The notes below the pieces were generated by a model, which saw only the letters and a list, made by a program, of their open reading frames with translations, had not been told where the DNA came from and did no database searches. The translations under genes were made by a program, and so were the position numbers. This document shows, in pieces, positions 1 to 7,450 of a stretch of 18,473 nt of DNA (position 1 is the first letter of the stretch; every line of letters starts with the position of its first letter). Source of the stretch: CCY15215 sp039194995 (lineage in GTDB: Bacteria > Cyanobacteriota > Cyanobacteriia > Cyanobacteriales > Spirulinaceae). The stretch covers positions 1-18,473 of the forward strand of contig JBCCVR010000152.1 of the NCBI GenBank assembly GCA_039194995.1, written 5' to 3'.

Positions 1-105
1 GAGCATTTGATAATGACTTCTGGCTATTCCTTCTTTTGCTGCTCTATAGCGCCTTTCTAGTTCCTTTGTGCTTAGATGGGGATTCAGTTTGACTTGGCGT
101 GGCAT
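1..105 (-). CDS. IS630-family transposase, N-terminal fragment cut by the window edge
   Basis: Reading the minus strand from the ATG at 103-105 gives 35 residues that stay open to base 1. They start MPRQVKLNPHLS and continue through TKELERRYRAAKEG to SHYQML. This resembles the start of IS630/Tc1-type transposases, whose N-terminal helix-turn-helix region often has an HLSxxELExRYRxA-like stretch followed by a SHxQxxWLLAQG segment. The DDE catalytic domain would lie to the left of the window and cannot be seen. The reading frame starts about 50 bases inside the point where the neighbouring gene loses homology, as expected for an insertion sequence whose transposase begins just inside its end. 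The family call rests on this short N-terminus only, so a related HTH transposase remains possible. Confidence 0.7.
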   Translation of the reverse strand, partial: MPRQVKLNPHLSTKELERRYRAAKEGIARSHYQML

Positions 106-159
106 TGTCTTCTGTGCATTCCTTCCCCTTTATTCTACATCCTTTTACCGGATTTGATA
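1..159 (-). mobile_element. Left part of an IS630-type insertion sequence, probable junction near 158-159
   Basis: The element covers the transposase start plus about 54 bases of presumed non-coding end. The junction is inferred because the interrupted gene reads in frame down to a Thr-Asn-Asp-Ile stretch ending at about base 156 and then runs into a stop at 135-137. IS630/Tc1 elements insert at TA dinucleotides and duplicate them. A TA is present at 158-159 within GATATC, exactly where homology stops. The other end, its terminal inverted repeat and the second TA lie outside the window, so the boundary is not proven. Confidence 0.5.
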
Positions 160-578
160 TCGTTAGTAATTGCATTTTCAACTATGATTTCGGGTTTTGG
201 TCTGTTTGCAGCAAAGATTAAATTCTTAAAGTCACCACTAACTCCTCGATCCAAAGACTCAAGCCTTGCAATGATTACCTGATATTTATCGTAAAGTTCC
301 TGCTTTTTCTCTCGATCTTGTTCCTAAAAAGCTGAAATAGGAAATTTTTCAAACACTCCCCTTAGAATTTTAACCTGAACTAACGGATTTGATTCTTCAA
401 GTATACGAATAAACTTTTCTCTGGTAGTGCCGGGTTCGTAGTCATCTACATTAATCTCTAAATCACAATAACAATAGTAGAACTCACGGTGGGTTCTGTA
501 GGAAAAACCATTCAAATATCCGTCAGATATACCGATATAGTTATTCACAAGTCTATAAATTTCGGATTTTTTGAGCAT
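156..578 (-). pseudogene. Abortive-infection-like conserved protein, broken by an internal stop and an IS
   Basis: From the ATG at 576-578 the minus strand encodes 84 residues (MLKKSEIYRLVNNYIG ... RGVFEKFPISAF) before a TAG at 324-326. Reading through this stop in the same frame continues without another stop for about 56 codons (EQDREKKQELYDKY, then GDFKNLIFAANRPKPEI, then ITNDI) until the presumed insertion point near 158. I recall this general pattern (SEIYRLVNRYIG near the start, DFKNLIFAANGPKPEIV near the middle) from cyanobacterial hypothetical proteins, some annotated as abortive-infection family; the recall is moderate and no fold is assigned. The gene starts 6 bases after xisI and may once have been its operon partner. 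With one nonsense codon and an insertion it is very likely dead, although the first 84 residues could still be made. Confidence 0.6.
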
Positions 579-584
579 ATTGAA

Positions 585-935
585 TCAAAGTACGATCGCC
601 ACAGACAAATTAGGCTCGCTAAACGCAGGAACAAAAACCGATTCGGGAATGCCTTGTTCGATTAAATCTTCTGCAAAATATTCCACGCCATTCCATTCCA
701 CATAAATTTTCTCATTCACAATTCGCAGATGAACGAGAATGCTGTGAATGCGTTTATACTCTTGCCAACCTACCGTTACCAGCAAATAATTATCGGTTTT
801 TTCATCGCAAATCGCAATCGTTTCAGCTGGGCGATCGGGATCGTCAGGGCGATCGTTTCTAACTTTTTGACAGAGTTGAGCGTGTTCGTTGAGAACCTTT
901 TGAATAATGCTGCGATACTGTTCTAGTCGATCCAT
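585..935 (-). CDS. xisI: XisI-family protein (fdxN element excision controlling factor)
   Basis: This is a 116-aa protein of normal length for XisI. Family hallmarks are visible: an N-terminal helix (MDRLEQYRSIIQKVL), a central YLLVTVGWQEYKRIHSILVHLRI segment (about residues 50-73) with the conserved GW and the two His before the RI, a KIYVEWNGVEYFAEDLIEQGIP stretch at about 76-97, and a C-terminal VFVPAF motif. In Anabaena, XisH and XisI are needed for excision of the fdxN element, but the pair is spread widely through cyanobacterial genomes without that element, so their general role is open. The ATG lies inside the end of xisH (13-base overlap), indicating translational coupling. No fdxN gene or XisF-type recombinase is present in this window. 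Confidence 0.9.
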   Translation of the reverse strand: MDRLEQYRSIIQKVLNEHAQLCQKVRNDRPDDPDRPAETIAICDEKTDNYLLVTVGWQEYKRIHSILVHLRIVNEKIYVEWNGVEYFAEDLIEQGIPESVFVPAFSEPNLSVAIVL

Positions 936-1336
936 TGTTCGATAACCTCCAGATCTGGATTAAATACGATGAGATGGATATTTTCATCTTCAATTAGATT
1001 TTGTACGATCGCCTTTTGAAAGAGTTCTCGATAGACTTTCAAAGAGATCGCGAGATAAGGCTCGCGAATAGAACCGCCACGGCGTAAAATAGAGCGATAT
1101 AAAACATACTGTCCGATCACTTTTTCCAGTTCTGAAAGCTGTCCGAGACTGCCAAAAACTTTGATTTCAACAGCAAGAACGCGATCGTTGCGATCGGGAA
1201 ACGATTTTTCTGCACCGAGATCGGGATAAACTCGCAATTCAAGATCGCCAAGAATGAGAGGATCGTGGGTAATCGTCCAGCCATCTTTGATGAGAGCATT
1301 TCTAACAGTGTTGTGGTAGAGATCTCGACGAGGCAT
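923..1336 (-). CDS. xisH: XisH-family protein, predicted PD-(D/E)XK-like nuclease fold
   Basis: This 137-aa protein starts MPRRDLYHNTVRNALIKDGW, the typical XisH beginning. Candidate restriction-endonuclease-fold residues are visible as Asp39 in YPDLGAEK and the Glu57-x-Lys59 pair in AVEIKVF. A GQYVLYRSIL helix (about residues 75-84) and a terminal HLIVFNPDLEVIEQWI segment complete the family pattern. The family is known as one of the controlling factors for fdxN element excision in heterocystous cyanobacteria; the nuclease-like fold is a family-level inference and enzymatic activity is not established by sequence alone. The gene heads a compact minus-strand unit xisH-xisI-(broken abi-like gene). 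The ATG at 1334-1336 has no evident Shine-Dalgarno sequence. Confidence 0.9.
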   Translation of the reverse strand: MPRRDLYHNTVRNALIKDGWTITHDPLILGDLELRVYPDLGAEKSFPDRNDRVLAVEIKVFGSLGQLSELEKVIGQYVLYRSILRRGGSIREPYLAISLKVYRELFQKAIVQNLIEDENIHLIVFNPDLEVIEQWID

Positions 1337-1442
1337 GATGGCTAACTAATGACAATCTTTTTAATTTGCTCTAAACTACTATATCAAATTAGCAAACGAT
1401 CGCAGGATTCACCCCTTATCAACGCGATCGAAAAATACAAAG

Positions 1443-1471
1443 AAAAAAGGCGCGTCAGCAACCCAACGCCC
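1443..1471 (-). terminator. Rho-independent-type terminator after the DHOD-like gene
   Basis: Read on the minus strand, a GC-rich stem (GGCGT at its 5' side, ACGC plus CC at its 3' side, with one bulged base and a ten-base loop) is followed directly by six T residues (the A run at 1443-1448 on the plus strand). It lies about 30 bases past the stop codon of the gene at 1500-2516, the right place for a terminator of the nifJ/DHOD-like unit. Confidence 0.65.
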
Positions 1472-1499
1472 CCGCAATAAGTTTTTAAAAACCGCAAAA

Positions 1500-2516
1500 C
1501 TACGGCGCAAAGGCGAAAGAATCCGGCTGATAGGACTGCACGCCCTTCATATATTGCACCCGTTCGAATCCACTTTCATCCGCACAATTGATCTGACTCA
1601 TGCTGCCCTGCATTTGCCGCACTGACTCGTACTCATTTTCCTCCATCCAGTGCCGCATCTCCTCCTCCATCGTCCGTAGATAGGGGATTCCGTGGCGCAA
1701 TAATGCCGAACAAACTTGAGTGACTTTTGCCCCCGCCATCACCATTTTCAGGGCATCTCGCCCTTTTTGTACCCCACTCGTCGCCGCTAAATCCGCATTG
1801 ATGCGACCGTGGAGAATCGCGATCCAGCGCATGGGCAAACGTGCCGCTTGGGGCGTACTTAAAAGAATATTGGGACGCACGATCAACTCATCGATATCGA
1901 TATCTGGTTGATAGAAACGGTTGAACAACACCAACCCATTCACCCCCACTTCATCAAACCGCTTGGCCATATTCGCCATATTGGTGAAAAAGGGACTCAA
2001 TTTCAACGCCACTGGGATCGAGACCTCCGACTTCACCGATCGCACGATCTCCACATATCCTTCCTCCACCTCCGCCGCCGTGATGTCGGGATTTGTGGGA
2101 ATATTGTAGATATTCAATTCCAGCGCATCCGCCCCCGCCTCCTGTATCAGCTTGGCGAAATGCGTCCACCCCCCCAACGTAGACCCGTTGAGACTGGCAA
2201 TTACAGGTATATTGACTAACTCTTTGGCTTTGCGGATATGTTCGAGATATTCCTCGGGCCCGACGTGAAAGGTTTCCGGTTCGGGAAAATAACTCAGGGC
2301 TTCCGAGTAACTCTCGGTACCGTAACTGAGGTGATGGTGCAGTTCGTACTCTTCTTGAATGAGTTGTTCTTCAAAAACGCTGTGTAGGACTACAGCCGCC
2401 GCCCCCGAGTCCTCCATGATTTTCAGGTTATCGATATTCTCCGATAGCGGGACTGCTGCGGAAGGAACGAGAGGGGATTTTAAATTTAACCCCAAATATG
2501 TCGTCGTTAAATCCAT
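1500..2516 (-). CDS. Dihydroorotate dehydrogenase-like FMN flavoprotein next to nifJ
   Basis: This 338-aa TIM-barrel flavoprotein starts MDLTTTYLGLNLKSPLVPSA, the typical opening of class 1 DHOD-type enzymes. Barrel landmarks follow: IPVIASLNGS (103-112), LELNIYNIP (132-140), IPVALKLSPFF (167-177), GLVLFNRFY (194-202), and a C-terminal SGVQKGRDALKMVMAGA (247-263) that should form the FMN phosphate site. The C-terminal 50 or so residues are a polar helical tail absent from the core fold. Proteins of this subfamily are usually annotated 'dihydroorotate dehydrogenase-like' and often sit beside pyruvate:ferredoxin oxidoreductase genes, which fits the position here, 169 bases downstream of nifJ on the same strand. 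I infer a redox role tied to PFOR rather than pyrimidine synthesis; the substrate cannot be read from the sequence. The ATG at 2514-2516 has no clear ribosome binding site. Confidence 0.88.
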   Translation of the reverse strand: MDLTTTYLGLNLKSPLVPSAAVPLSENIDNLKIMEDSGAAAVVLHSVFEEQLIQEEYELHHHLSYGTESYSEALSYFPEPETFHVGPEEYLEHIRKAKELVNIPVIASLNGSTLGGWTHFAKLIQEAGADALELNIYNIPTNPDITAAEVEEGYVEIVRSVKSEVSIPVALKLSPFFTNMANMAKRFDEVGVNGLVLFNRFYQPDIDIDELIVRPNILLSTPQAARLPMRWIAILHGRINADLAATSGVQKGRDALKMVMAGAKVTQVCSALLRHGIPYLRTMEEEMRHWMEENEYESVRQMQGSMSQINCADESGFERVQYMKGVQSYQPDSFAFAP

Positions 2517-2573
2517 TCTGGTTGTTGATTAGTTGGTGTTCTTTGTCGATCCCCCCTCTTTCTCTCCCTCTTG

Positions 2574-2623
2574 CCTCCCCTCCTCGGAGGGGCTGGGGGT
2601 GGGTTGGGGCTGGGGGGTGGGTT
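2574..2623. repeat. G-rich dispersed repeat with palindromic head
   Basis: The spacer between nifJ and the DHOD-like gene holds a C-rich/G-rich palindrome (CCCCTCC, two bases, GGAGGGG) followed by two tandem copies of GGGGCTGGGGG(G)TGGGTT (2589-2605 and 2606-2623). A closely similar unit (GGGAGGGGG, then CTGGGGGGTGGGTT) occurs at 15812-15845, so this is a dispersed family and not a local oddity. On the minus-strand transcript the palindrome could fold as a stem right after the nifJ stop. Confidence 0.75.
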
Positions 2624-2685
2624 CTCTTGGGATAGGTTAGACTCGTTGAAGCGATCGCGGTTCTTAACCTCCAGCAAAAACGAAT

Positions 2686-5600
2686 CTATTCATCCTCATC
2701 ATCCGCCTCAGCCATCTGACGAGAAGCCAAATATTGATACATTTGCCAGCGCGAATTCACATCCTCCTGTGCCGCACTTAACAAACGCTTGGCCTCCTCC
2801 GGCTTGGTCTTCGTCAGTATCTTGAAGCGATTTTCCTCGTACATCGACTCTTTCACCCCCTTCTTCGGCGTGCGAGAATCGAGTTGCAAAGGATTCTTCC
2901 CTTCCTTAACGCGATCGGGATTGTAGCGATACAGCAACCAGCGACCGCTTTCTACCACGTCTTTCTGATGCTTCATGCCCGTCTGCATATTGATCCCGTG
3001 GGCAATACATTGAGAATAAGCCAAAATCAAGGAGGGGCCGTCATAGGCTTCCGCTTCTAAGAACACCTTTAACGTATGTTCGTCCCGCGCCCCCATTGCG
3101 ATAGATGCCACATAAATATGCCCGTAAGTCATGGCAATTAAGCCGAGGTCTTTTTTACCCGCAGGTTTGCCCCCCGCCGCAAACTTCGCCACCGCCGCCC
3201 GAGGGGTTGCTTTCGAGGCCTGGCCTCCGGTGTTGGAATAAACCTCCGTATCCATCACCAAAACGTTAACATTGCGACCGCTTGCGAGGACGTGATCCAA
3301 ACCGCCGTAACCGATATCGTATGCCCAACCGTCCCCCCCGACGATCCAGACCGACTTTTTGACCAGATAATCCGCCAAACTCAATAATTGCTTGGCATCG
3401 GCATCCTCACTTTCTTGTAACTTCTGTTTCAGCGTTTCCACTCGTTCCCGTTGTTCCCAAATGTCCGCCTCATTTTGCTGAGAATTCGTGAGAATTGCCG
3501 TCACGAGATCGTCTCCTACAGTTCCGCCAAGTTTGGTCAAAAGTTCCCCCGCAAAAGCCGCGTGTTTATCGATGGAGACCCGGAAACCATAGCCAAACTC
3601 TGCATTATCCTCAAACAAAGAGTTCGACCAAGCGGGCCCGCGTCCCTCGGCGTTGGTCGTCCAAGGAGTCGTGGGTAAATTTCCCCCGAAAATAGAAGAA
3701 CAGCCCGTCGCATTGGCAATCACCATGCGATCGCCAAACAATTGGGTTGCCAGTTTCAAATAAGGGGTTTCCCCGCACCCCCCGCAAGCACCGGAGAACT
3801 CGAATAAAGGTTCCTGTAACTGTTGCTGGCGAATTTGGTGGAGTTTGAGGTTTAAGCGATCGGGGTTCGGCAACTTGAGGAAATAATCCCAGTTTTCTCG
3901 TTCCGCTTCTCGCAAAGGTAACTGTTCTTCCATATTCAACGCTTTGCGAGAGGGCTGAGACTTATCTTTCGCCGGGCAAATATCCACGCAAACCGCGCAG
4001 CCCGTGCAATCTTCTGGGGCGACTTGAATGGTGAATTTCTGTCCCCCAAAGTCCCGCTTATCCCGCGCGTCGATCGCCTTAAACGTGGCGGGGGCGTTTT
4101 GCAACTGTTCGGGATCGAAAACTTTGCCTCGGATGGTTGCGTGGGGGCAAACCATGACGCACTTGCCGCATTGAATGCAGACATCGGGATCCCAAGTGGG
4201 GATAAATTGGGCGACATTGCGTTTTTCCCATTGGGAGGATCCTACGGGATAGGTGCCATCGCAGGGTAAAGCACTGACGGGAAGGCTATCCCCTTCTCGA
4301 ACCAACATTTTCCCTTCAATATCCCGGACGAACTCGGGGGCTTCGGCACAAATGGCGGGGAGACGGTGTTTGGTTCCGTTTGCTTCTCCTACGTTGACCT
4401 CAAATAAATTATCGAGGGCATTATCCACGGCATTGAGGTTCATCTGTACAATTTTTTGCCCTTTTTTGCCGTAAGTTTTTTCGATCGCCTTTTTAATTTG
4501 CGCGATCGCTTCATCTTTGGGCAAAACTCCCGCCAGGGCAAAGAAACAGGTTTGCATGACGGTATTGATCCGCCCTCCCATGCCACTTTCTCGCGCTACT
4601 TTATTGGCATTGATAACATAAAGTTTCAGCCCTTTGCGAACGATCGTTTCTTGAATTTCAATGGGTAATTCCCCCCAAACTTCCTCAACCTCGTAAGGAC
4701 TATTTAACAAGAACGTTGCCCCTTTTGCGGCTGCTTCGAGAACGTCTAACTTTTCCAAGAACGTCCACTGGTGACAGCCGATAAAATTCGCTTGTTTGAT
4801 CAGGTAAGTCGAACGAATGGGATCGGGTCCGAAGCGTAAATGAGAAACCGTGACAGCACCGGATTTTTTCGAGTCGTAAACGAAGTAGCCTTGGGCATAA
4901 TTATCGGTTGCCGTGCCGATAATTTTGATTGAATTCTTATTTGCCCCTACGGTTCCATCGGATCCCAAACCGTAGAACATGGCGCGGACGACGCGATCGG
5001 ATTCAATATCGAAGTCGCGATCGTAGTCTAGAGATGTTTGGGTGACATCATCGTGAATGCCGACGGTGAAATGATTCTTGGGATTTTCCAATAATAAATT
5101 ATCAAAAACGCTCTTCACCATCGCCGGATTAAATTCTTTAGAAGATAACCCATAACGACCGCCGACCACTGTTTTTAAATTACTCAATCTAGCCTTTAAT
5201 TCGGCATCGCTACCGAATAGCGTTTCTTGCACTGCCGTGAGGACATCTTGATAGAGGGGTTCTCCTGCGGATCCCGGTTCTTTAGTCCGGTCTAAAACCG
5301 CGATCGCTTTCACGGTCTCCGGCAATGCAGCAATCAATTTAGAGGCAGAAAAAGGGCGATAGAGGTGTACCTTTAATACGCCCACCTTTTCCCCTTGTGC
5401 CATCAAATAATCAACGGTTTCGAGAACGGTTTCGCAACCGGAACCCATGAGAATAATAACCCGTTCTGCATCTATTGCGCCATCATATTGAAAGAGTTGA
5501 TAGCGACGACCCGTCAACGTGGCAAACTTGTCCATTGCTCGCTCGACAATCTCCCCGCAAGCCTCATAAAATGAGTTGACACTTTCTCTAGCTTGAAAGT

Positions 5601-6276
5601 AAACATCGGGGTTTTGAGCCGTTCCTCGCAGAACCGGGCGATCGGGGGTTAAAGCGCGCGATCGGTGAGCAAAAACTAACTCGTCATCAATCATTTCCCG
5701 CAGGATTTCATCCTCTAAAATCTCCACTTTTTGGACTTCATGGGAAGTGCGAAATCCATCAAAAAAGTGAAGAAAAGGAATGCGAGATTCTAAGGTCGCC
5801 GCTTGGGAAATTACAGCAAAATCTTGTGCTTCTTGTACCGATGCCGAACAAAGAAAAGCCAAACCCGTCGCCCGAGCCGCCATTACGTCGCTATGATCGC
5901 CAAAGATAGAAAGCGCCTGTGCTGCCAGCGATCGCGCCGCGACGTGAATGACGCAACTGCTTAATTCTCCCGCAATTTTGTAGAGATTGGGGATCATTAA
6001 TAATAATCCTTGAGAAGCAGTAAAAGTTGTTGTTAAAGACCCCGTTTGTAGCGCGCCGTGAACGGTTCCGGCTGCCCCACTTTCCGCCTGCATTTCCACG
6101 ACAGAAGCGGGCGTTCCCCAGAGATTGGGACGGTCTTCCGACATCCAAGCATCTGCCCATTCTCCCATGGGCGAAGAAGGTGTAATGGGATAGATAGCAA
6201 TGACTTCATTGAGTTTATACGCAACGCGAGCAACGGCTTCATTGCCGTCTATGGTTGCAAAGGTGTTCTTTCTCAT
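2686..6276 (-). CDS. nifJ: Pyruvate:ferredoxin (flavodoxin) oxidoreductase
   Basis: This 1196-aa enzyme is full length for single-chain PFOR, which oxidatively decarboxylates pyruvate with CoA to acetyl-CoA, CO2 and reduced ferredoxin or flavodoxin in the cytoplasm. Domain order is canonical: pyrimidine-binding domain with YPITPSSPMGE (30-39), transketolase C-like domain, gamma domain, a 2x[4Fe-4S] ferredoxin domain with C700/C703/C706/C710 and C757/C760/C763/C767, and the TPP domain with GDGWAYDIGYGG (981-992). The proximal cluster ligands C831, C834, C859 and C1090 have the spacing I recall for the Desulfovibrio africanus enzyme. No key residue is missing. The acidic tail (ADDEDE) is unremarkable. 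The gene heads a minus-strand unit with the DHOD-like gene and faces an AT-rich divergent promoter region. No nif genes are present, so a fermentative or electron-balancing role is more likely than a nitrogenase-dedicated one. Confidence 0.98.
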   Translation of the reverse strand: MRKNTFATIDGNEAVARVAYKLNEVIAIYPITPSSPMGEWADAWMSEDRPNLWGTPASVVEMQAESGAAGTVHGALQTGSLTTTFTASQGLLLMIPNLYKIAGELSSCVIHVAARSLAAQALSIFGDHSDVMAARATGLAFLCSASVQEAQDFAVISQAATLESRIPFLHFFDGFRTSHEVQKVEILEDEILREMIDDELVFAHRSRALTPDRPVLRGTAQNPDVYFQARESVNSFYEACGEIVERAMDKFATLTGRRYQLFQYDGAIDAERVIILMGSGCETVLETVDYLMAQGEKVGVLKVHLYRPFSASKLIAALPETVKAIAVLDRTKEPGSAGEPLYQDVLTAVQETLFGSDAELKARLSNLKTVVGGRYGLSSKEFNPAMVKSVFDNLLLENPKNHFTVGIHDDVTQTSLDYDRDFDIESDRVVRAMFYGLGSDGTVGANKNSIKIIGTATDNYAQGYFVYDSKKSGAVTVSHLRFGPDPIRSTYLIKQANFIGCHQWTFLEKLDVLEAAAKGATFLLNSPYEVEEVWGELPIEIQETIVRKGLKLYVINANKVARESGMGGRINTVMQTCFFALAGVLPKDEAIAQIKKAIEKTYGKKGQKIVQMNLNAVDNALDNLFEVNVGEANGTKHRLPAICAEAPEFVRDIEGKMLVREGDSLPVSALPCDGTYPVGSSQWEKRNVAQFIPTWDPDVCIQCGKCVMVCPHATIRGKVFDPEQLQNAPATFKAIDARDKRDFGGQKFTIQVAPEDCTGCAVCVDICPAKDKSQPSRKALNMEEQLPLREAERENWDYFLKLPNPDRLNLKLHQIRQQQLQEPLFEFSGACGGCGETPYLKLATQLFGDRMVIANATGCSSIFGGNLPTTPWTTNAEGRGPAWSNSLFEDNAEFGYGFRVSIDKHAAFAGELLTKLGGTVGDDLVTAILTNSQQNEADIWEQRERVETLKQKLQESEDADAKQLLSLADYLVKKSVWIVGGDGWAYDIGYGGLDHVLASGRNVNVLVMDTEVYSNTGGQASKATPRAAVAKFAAGGKPAGKKDLGLIAMTYGHIYVASIAMGARDEHTLKVFLEAEAYDGPSLILAYSQCIAHGINMQTGMKHQKDVVESGRWLLYRYNPDRVKEGKNPLQLDSRTPKKGVKESMYEENRFKILTKTKPEEAKRLLSAAQEDVNSRWQMYQYLASRQMAEADDEDE

Positions 6277-6495
6277 AGTTTGGGGTTTGGGTTAATGATA
6301 GATGGGTGGTAATTGGTCGTGCCGATCGCTTTAACTTCCCCCCTTGAATGCAACAACATTTCTGCTGTTTGAAAATAGAGATTGCTCGATCTATTTTCTT
6401 TATGTTTATCTTGGATTTAGATCGGACGAAAACCGCTAGTTTTTCATTCTCTATTCTCGCATTTTTTAAAGAAATTGGGTACAATACTTAGTGTT

Positions 6496-6526
6496 TTGTA
6501 ACTTAGTCTTATTTTTTTAATATAAT
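6496..6526 (+). promoter_or_regulatory. Candidate sigma-70-type promoter
   Basis: TTGTAA at 6496-6501 and a perfect TATAAT at 6521-6526 are separated by 19 bases, slightly longer than ideal. A start near 6533 would give a 5' leader of about 235 bases for the DUF3386 gene, containing the two hairpins described separately. The region is very AT-rich, so a chance match is possible. Confidence 0.35.
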
Positions 6527-6569
6527 GAAACATTTTGTAGCAAGAGACTTGCGATCGCCGAGAAAAATC

Positions 6570-6592
6570 AAGTAATGTTATTTTCATTACTT
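6570..6592 (+). terminator. Hairpin with T-rich tail in the nifJ/DUF3386 spacer
   Basis: A perfect 8-bp inverted repeat (AAGTAATG, 7-base loop, CATTACTT) is followed by a pyrimidine-rich, T-dominated stretch to about 6602. It resembles a weak AT-stem intrinsic terminator or attenuator for plus-strand transcripts that start near 6533. It could equally be an operator palindrome. Confidence 0.35.
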
Positions 6593-6650
6593 TTCTTCTT
6601 TTAACAACATTCTTGTCGATCTGCTGCGATTTCGTAAAGTTGGCAGAAAC

Positions 6651-6674
6651 ATAAAATTTTCCTTAAGATTTTAT
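6651..6674. promoter_or_regulatory. Ten-base-pair AT-rich hairpin with CCTT loop
   Basis: ATAAAATTTT and AAGATTTTAT pair over ten positions (one G-T) around a CCTT tetraloop. No T run follows on either strand, so it does not look like a terminator. Its position about 100 bases before the DUF3386 start suggests a 5'-UTR structure or a protein-binding palindrome; this is inference. Confidence 0.3.
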
Positions 6675-6769
6675 GACAAAAAAAGCGATCGACTCGCCCG
6701 ATTTTTGCCCACTTTGTAGATTTTGATGGAATAATAGTAGTTTGTGAAACAGATTGAAGAGGTTTTCCC

Positions 6770-7420
6770 ATGACAACAGTTATCGAACAAAAATCAGCAC
6801 GGGACTTGTTTCGGTCGGCTTACGAAAATCGCTACACTTGGGACAATAATTTTCCGGGTTATACTGCCGATGTCACCTACAATCGCGATGGCGAGACATT
6901 TTCCGGACAAGTGCGCGTTAATGCCGATCTCAAAGGGGAAGTAACCGGAATAGATGAGGAAGCGGCTAAAAAAGCGATTGAAGGTCAAGTGTGGGAAATT
7001 TCCATTCACCGCATCCGTCGCGGTTTTGAACAAACGCATGGGGAAAATACCTTTGCTTATGGGAAAACCGAAGCAGACGGAAGCATCGAGATTTTGATGG
7101 GTGGAAAAGCAGAAGGCGATCGCTATAAACTTCGCAATAATGAAGTCAGCATGGTACACCGTCACATTCACGGTGTCGTCGTGACTATTAATACGTTTAG
7201 CAGTCACGACACGGGAGAAGGTTATCTTTCCCATCGTTACGATTCGGTTTATTGCGACCCCAAAACCGGAGAACAAAAAGGAGGCGTGAATAACTTTGAG
7301 GATGAATACGAAAAAGTCGGCGATTATTCTATTTTAAATCGTCGGGAAATTCGGACAGAAGTAAAAGGAGAAACGAAAACTCAAGAATTTCTCTTTTCTA
7401 ACATCCAATTGTTAAGCTAA
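6770..7420 (+). CDS. DUF3386 family protein
   Basis: This 216-aa soluble protein has a pattern I recognise from DUF3386, a family found in cyanobacteria and plant plastids whose function is unknown to me. It opens with SARDLFRSAYENRYTWD, then an FPGYTADVTYNRDGETFSGQ strand pair, a central RHIHGVVVTINTFSSHDTGEGYLSHRYDSVY block (about residues 131-161), and a QEFLFSNIQLL end. No signal peptide, membrane segment or cysteine-rich motif is visible. A GAGG sequence about 8 bases before the ATG at 6770 serves as ribosome binding site and supports this start. The gene is transcribed divergently from nifJ and is followed by a stable hairpin, so it appears to be a single-gene unit. Confidence 0.85.
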   Translation: MTTVIEQKSARDLFRSAYENRYTWDNNFPGYTADVTYNRDGETFSGQVRVNADLKGEVTGIDEEAAKKAIEGQVWEISIHRIRRGFEQTHGENTFAYGKTEADGSIEILMGGKAEGDRYKLRNNEVSMVHRHIHGVVVTINTFSSHDTGEGYLSHRYDSVYCDPKTGEQKGGVNNFEDEYEKVGDYSILNRREIRTEVKGETKTQEFLFSNIQLLS

Positions 7421-7430
7421 ATAGCAAGGT

Positions 7431-7450
7431 AGGGCGAATGATTTCGCCCT
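7431..7450 (+). terminator. Hairpin downstream of the DUF3386 gene
   Basis: A perfect 8-bp stem AGGGCGAA / TTCGCCCT with a TGAT loop begins 10 bases after the stop codon. The tail is CTCTC and lacks a T run, so termination efficiency is doubtful. Similar GGGCGAA...TTCGCCC hairpins recur between genes in cyanobacteria. The stem's right half overlaps the Uma2 C-terminal remnant. Confidence 0.5.

Larger units (their letters stand above)
6277..6769. other. 493-base AT-rich divergent control region between nifJ and the DUF3386 gene
   Basis: No convincing gene lies here. The region must hold the promoters of both flanking genes. It contains a promoter-like pair at 6496-6526, an inverted repeat at 6570-6592, an AT-rich hairpin at 6651-6674 and one HIP1 octamer. 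The part near nifJ (6277-6430) shows no element I can name. Short reading frames through it look like chance and lack family resemblance. Confidence 0.7.

Noticed and set aside
76..282. A 68-codon plus-strand frame across the IS/abi-like junction
   Set aside because: It is antisense to both the transposase start and the abi-like remnant, and crosses an insertion boundary.
6239..6484. An 81-codon minus-strand frame upstream of and overlapping the nifJ start
   Set aside because: It runs through AT-rich control DNA, overlaps the true nifJ start in another frame, and has low-complexity composition typical of non-coding sequence.
6794..7276. A 160-codon minus-strand frame opposite the DUF3386 gene
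   Set aside because: It lies fully antisense to a recognised family protein and has no motif of its own.
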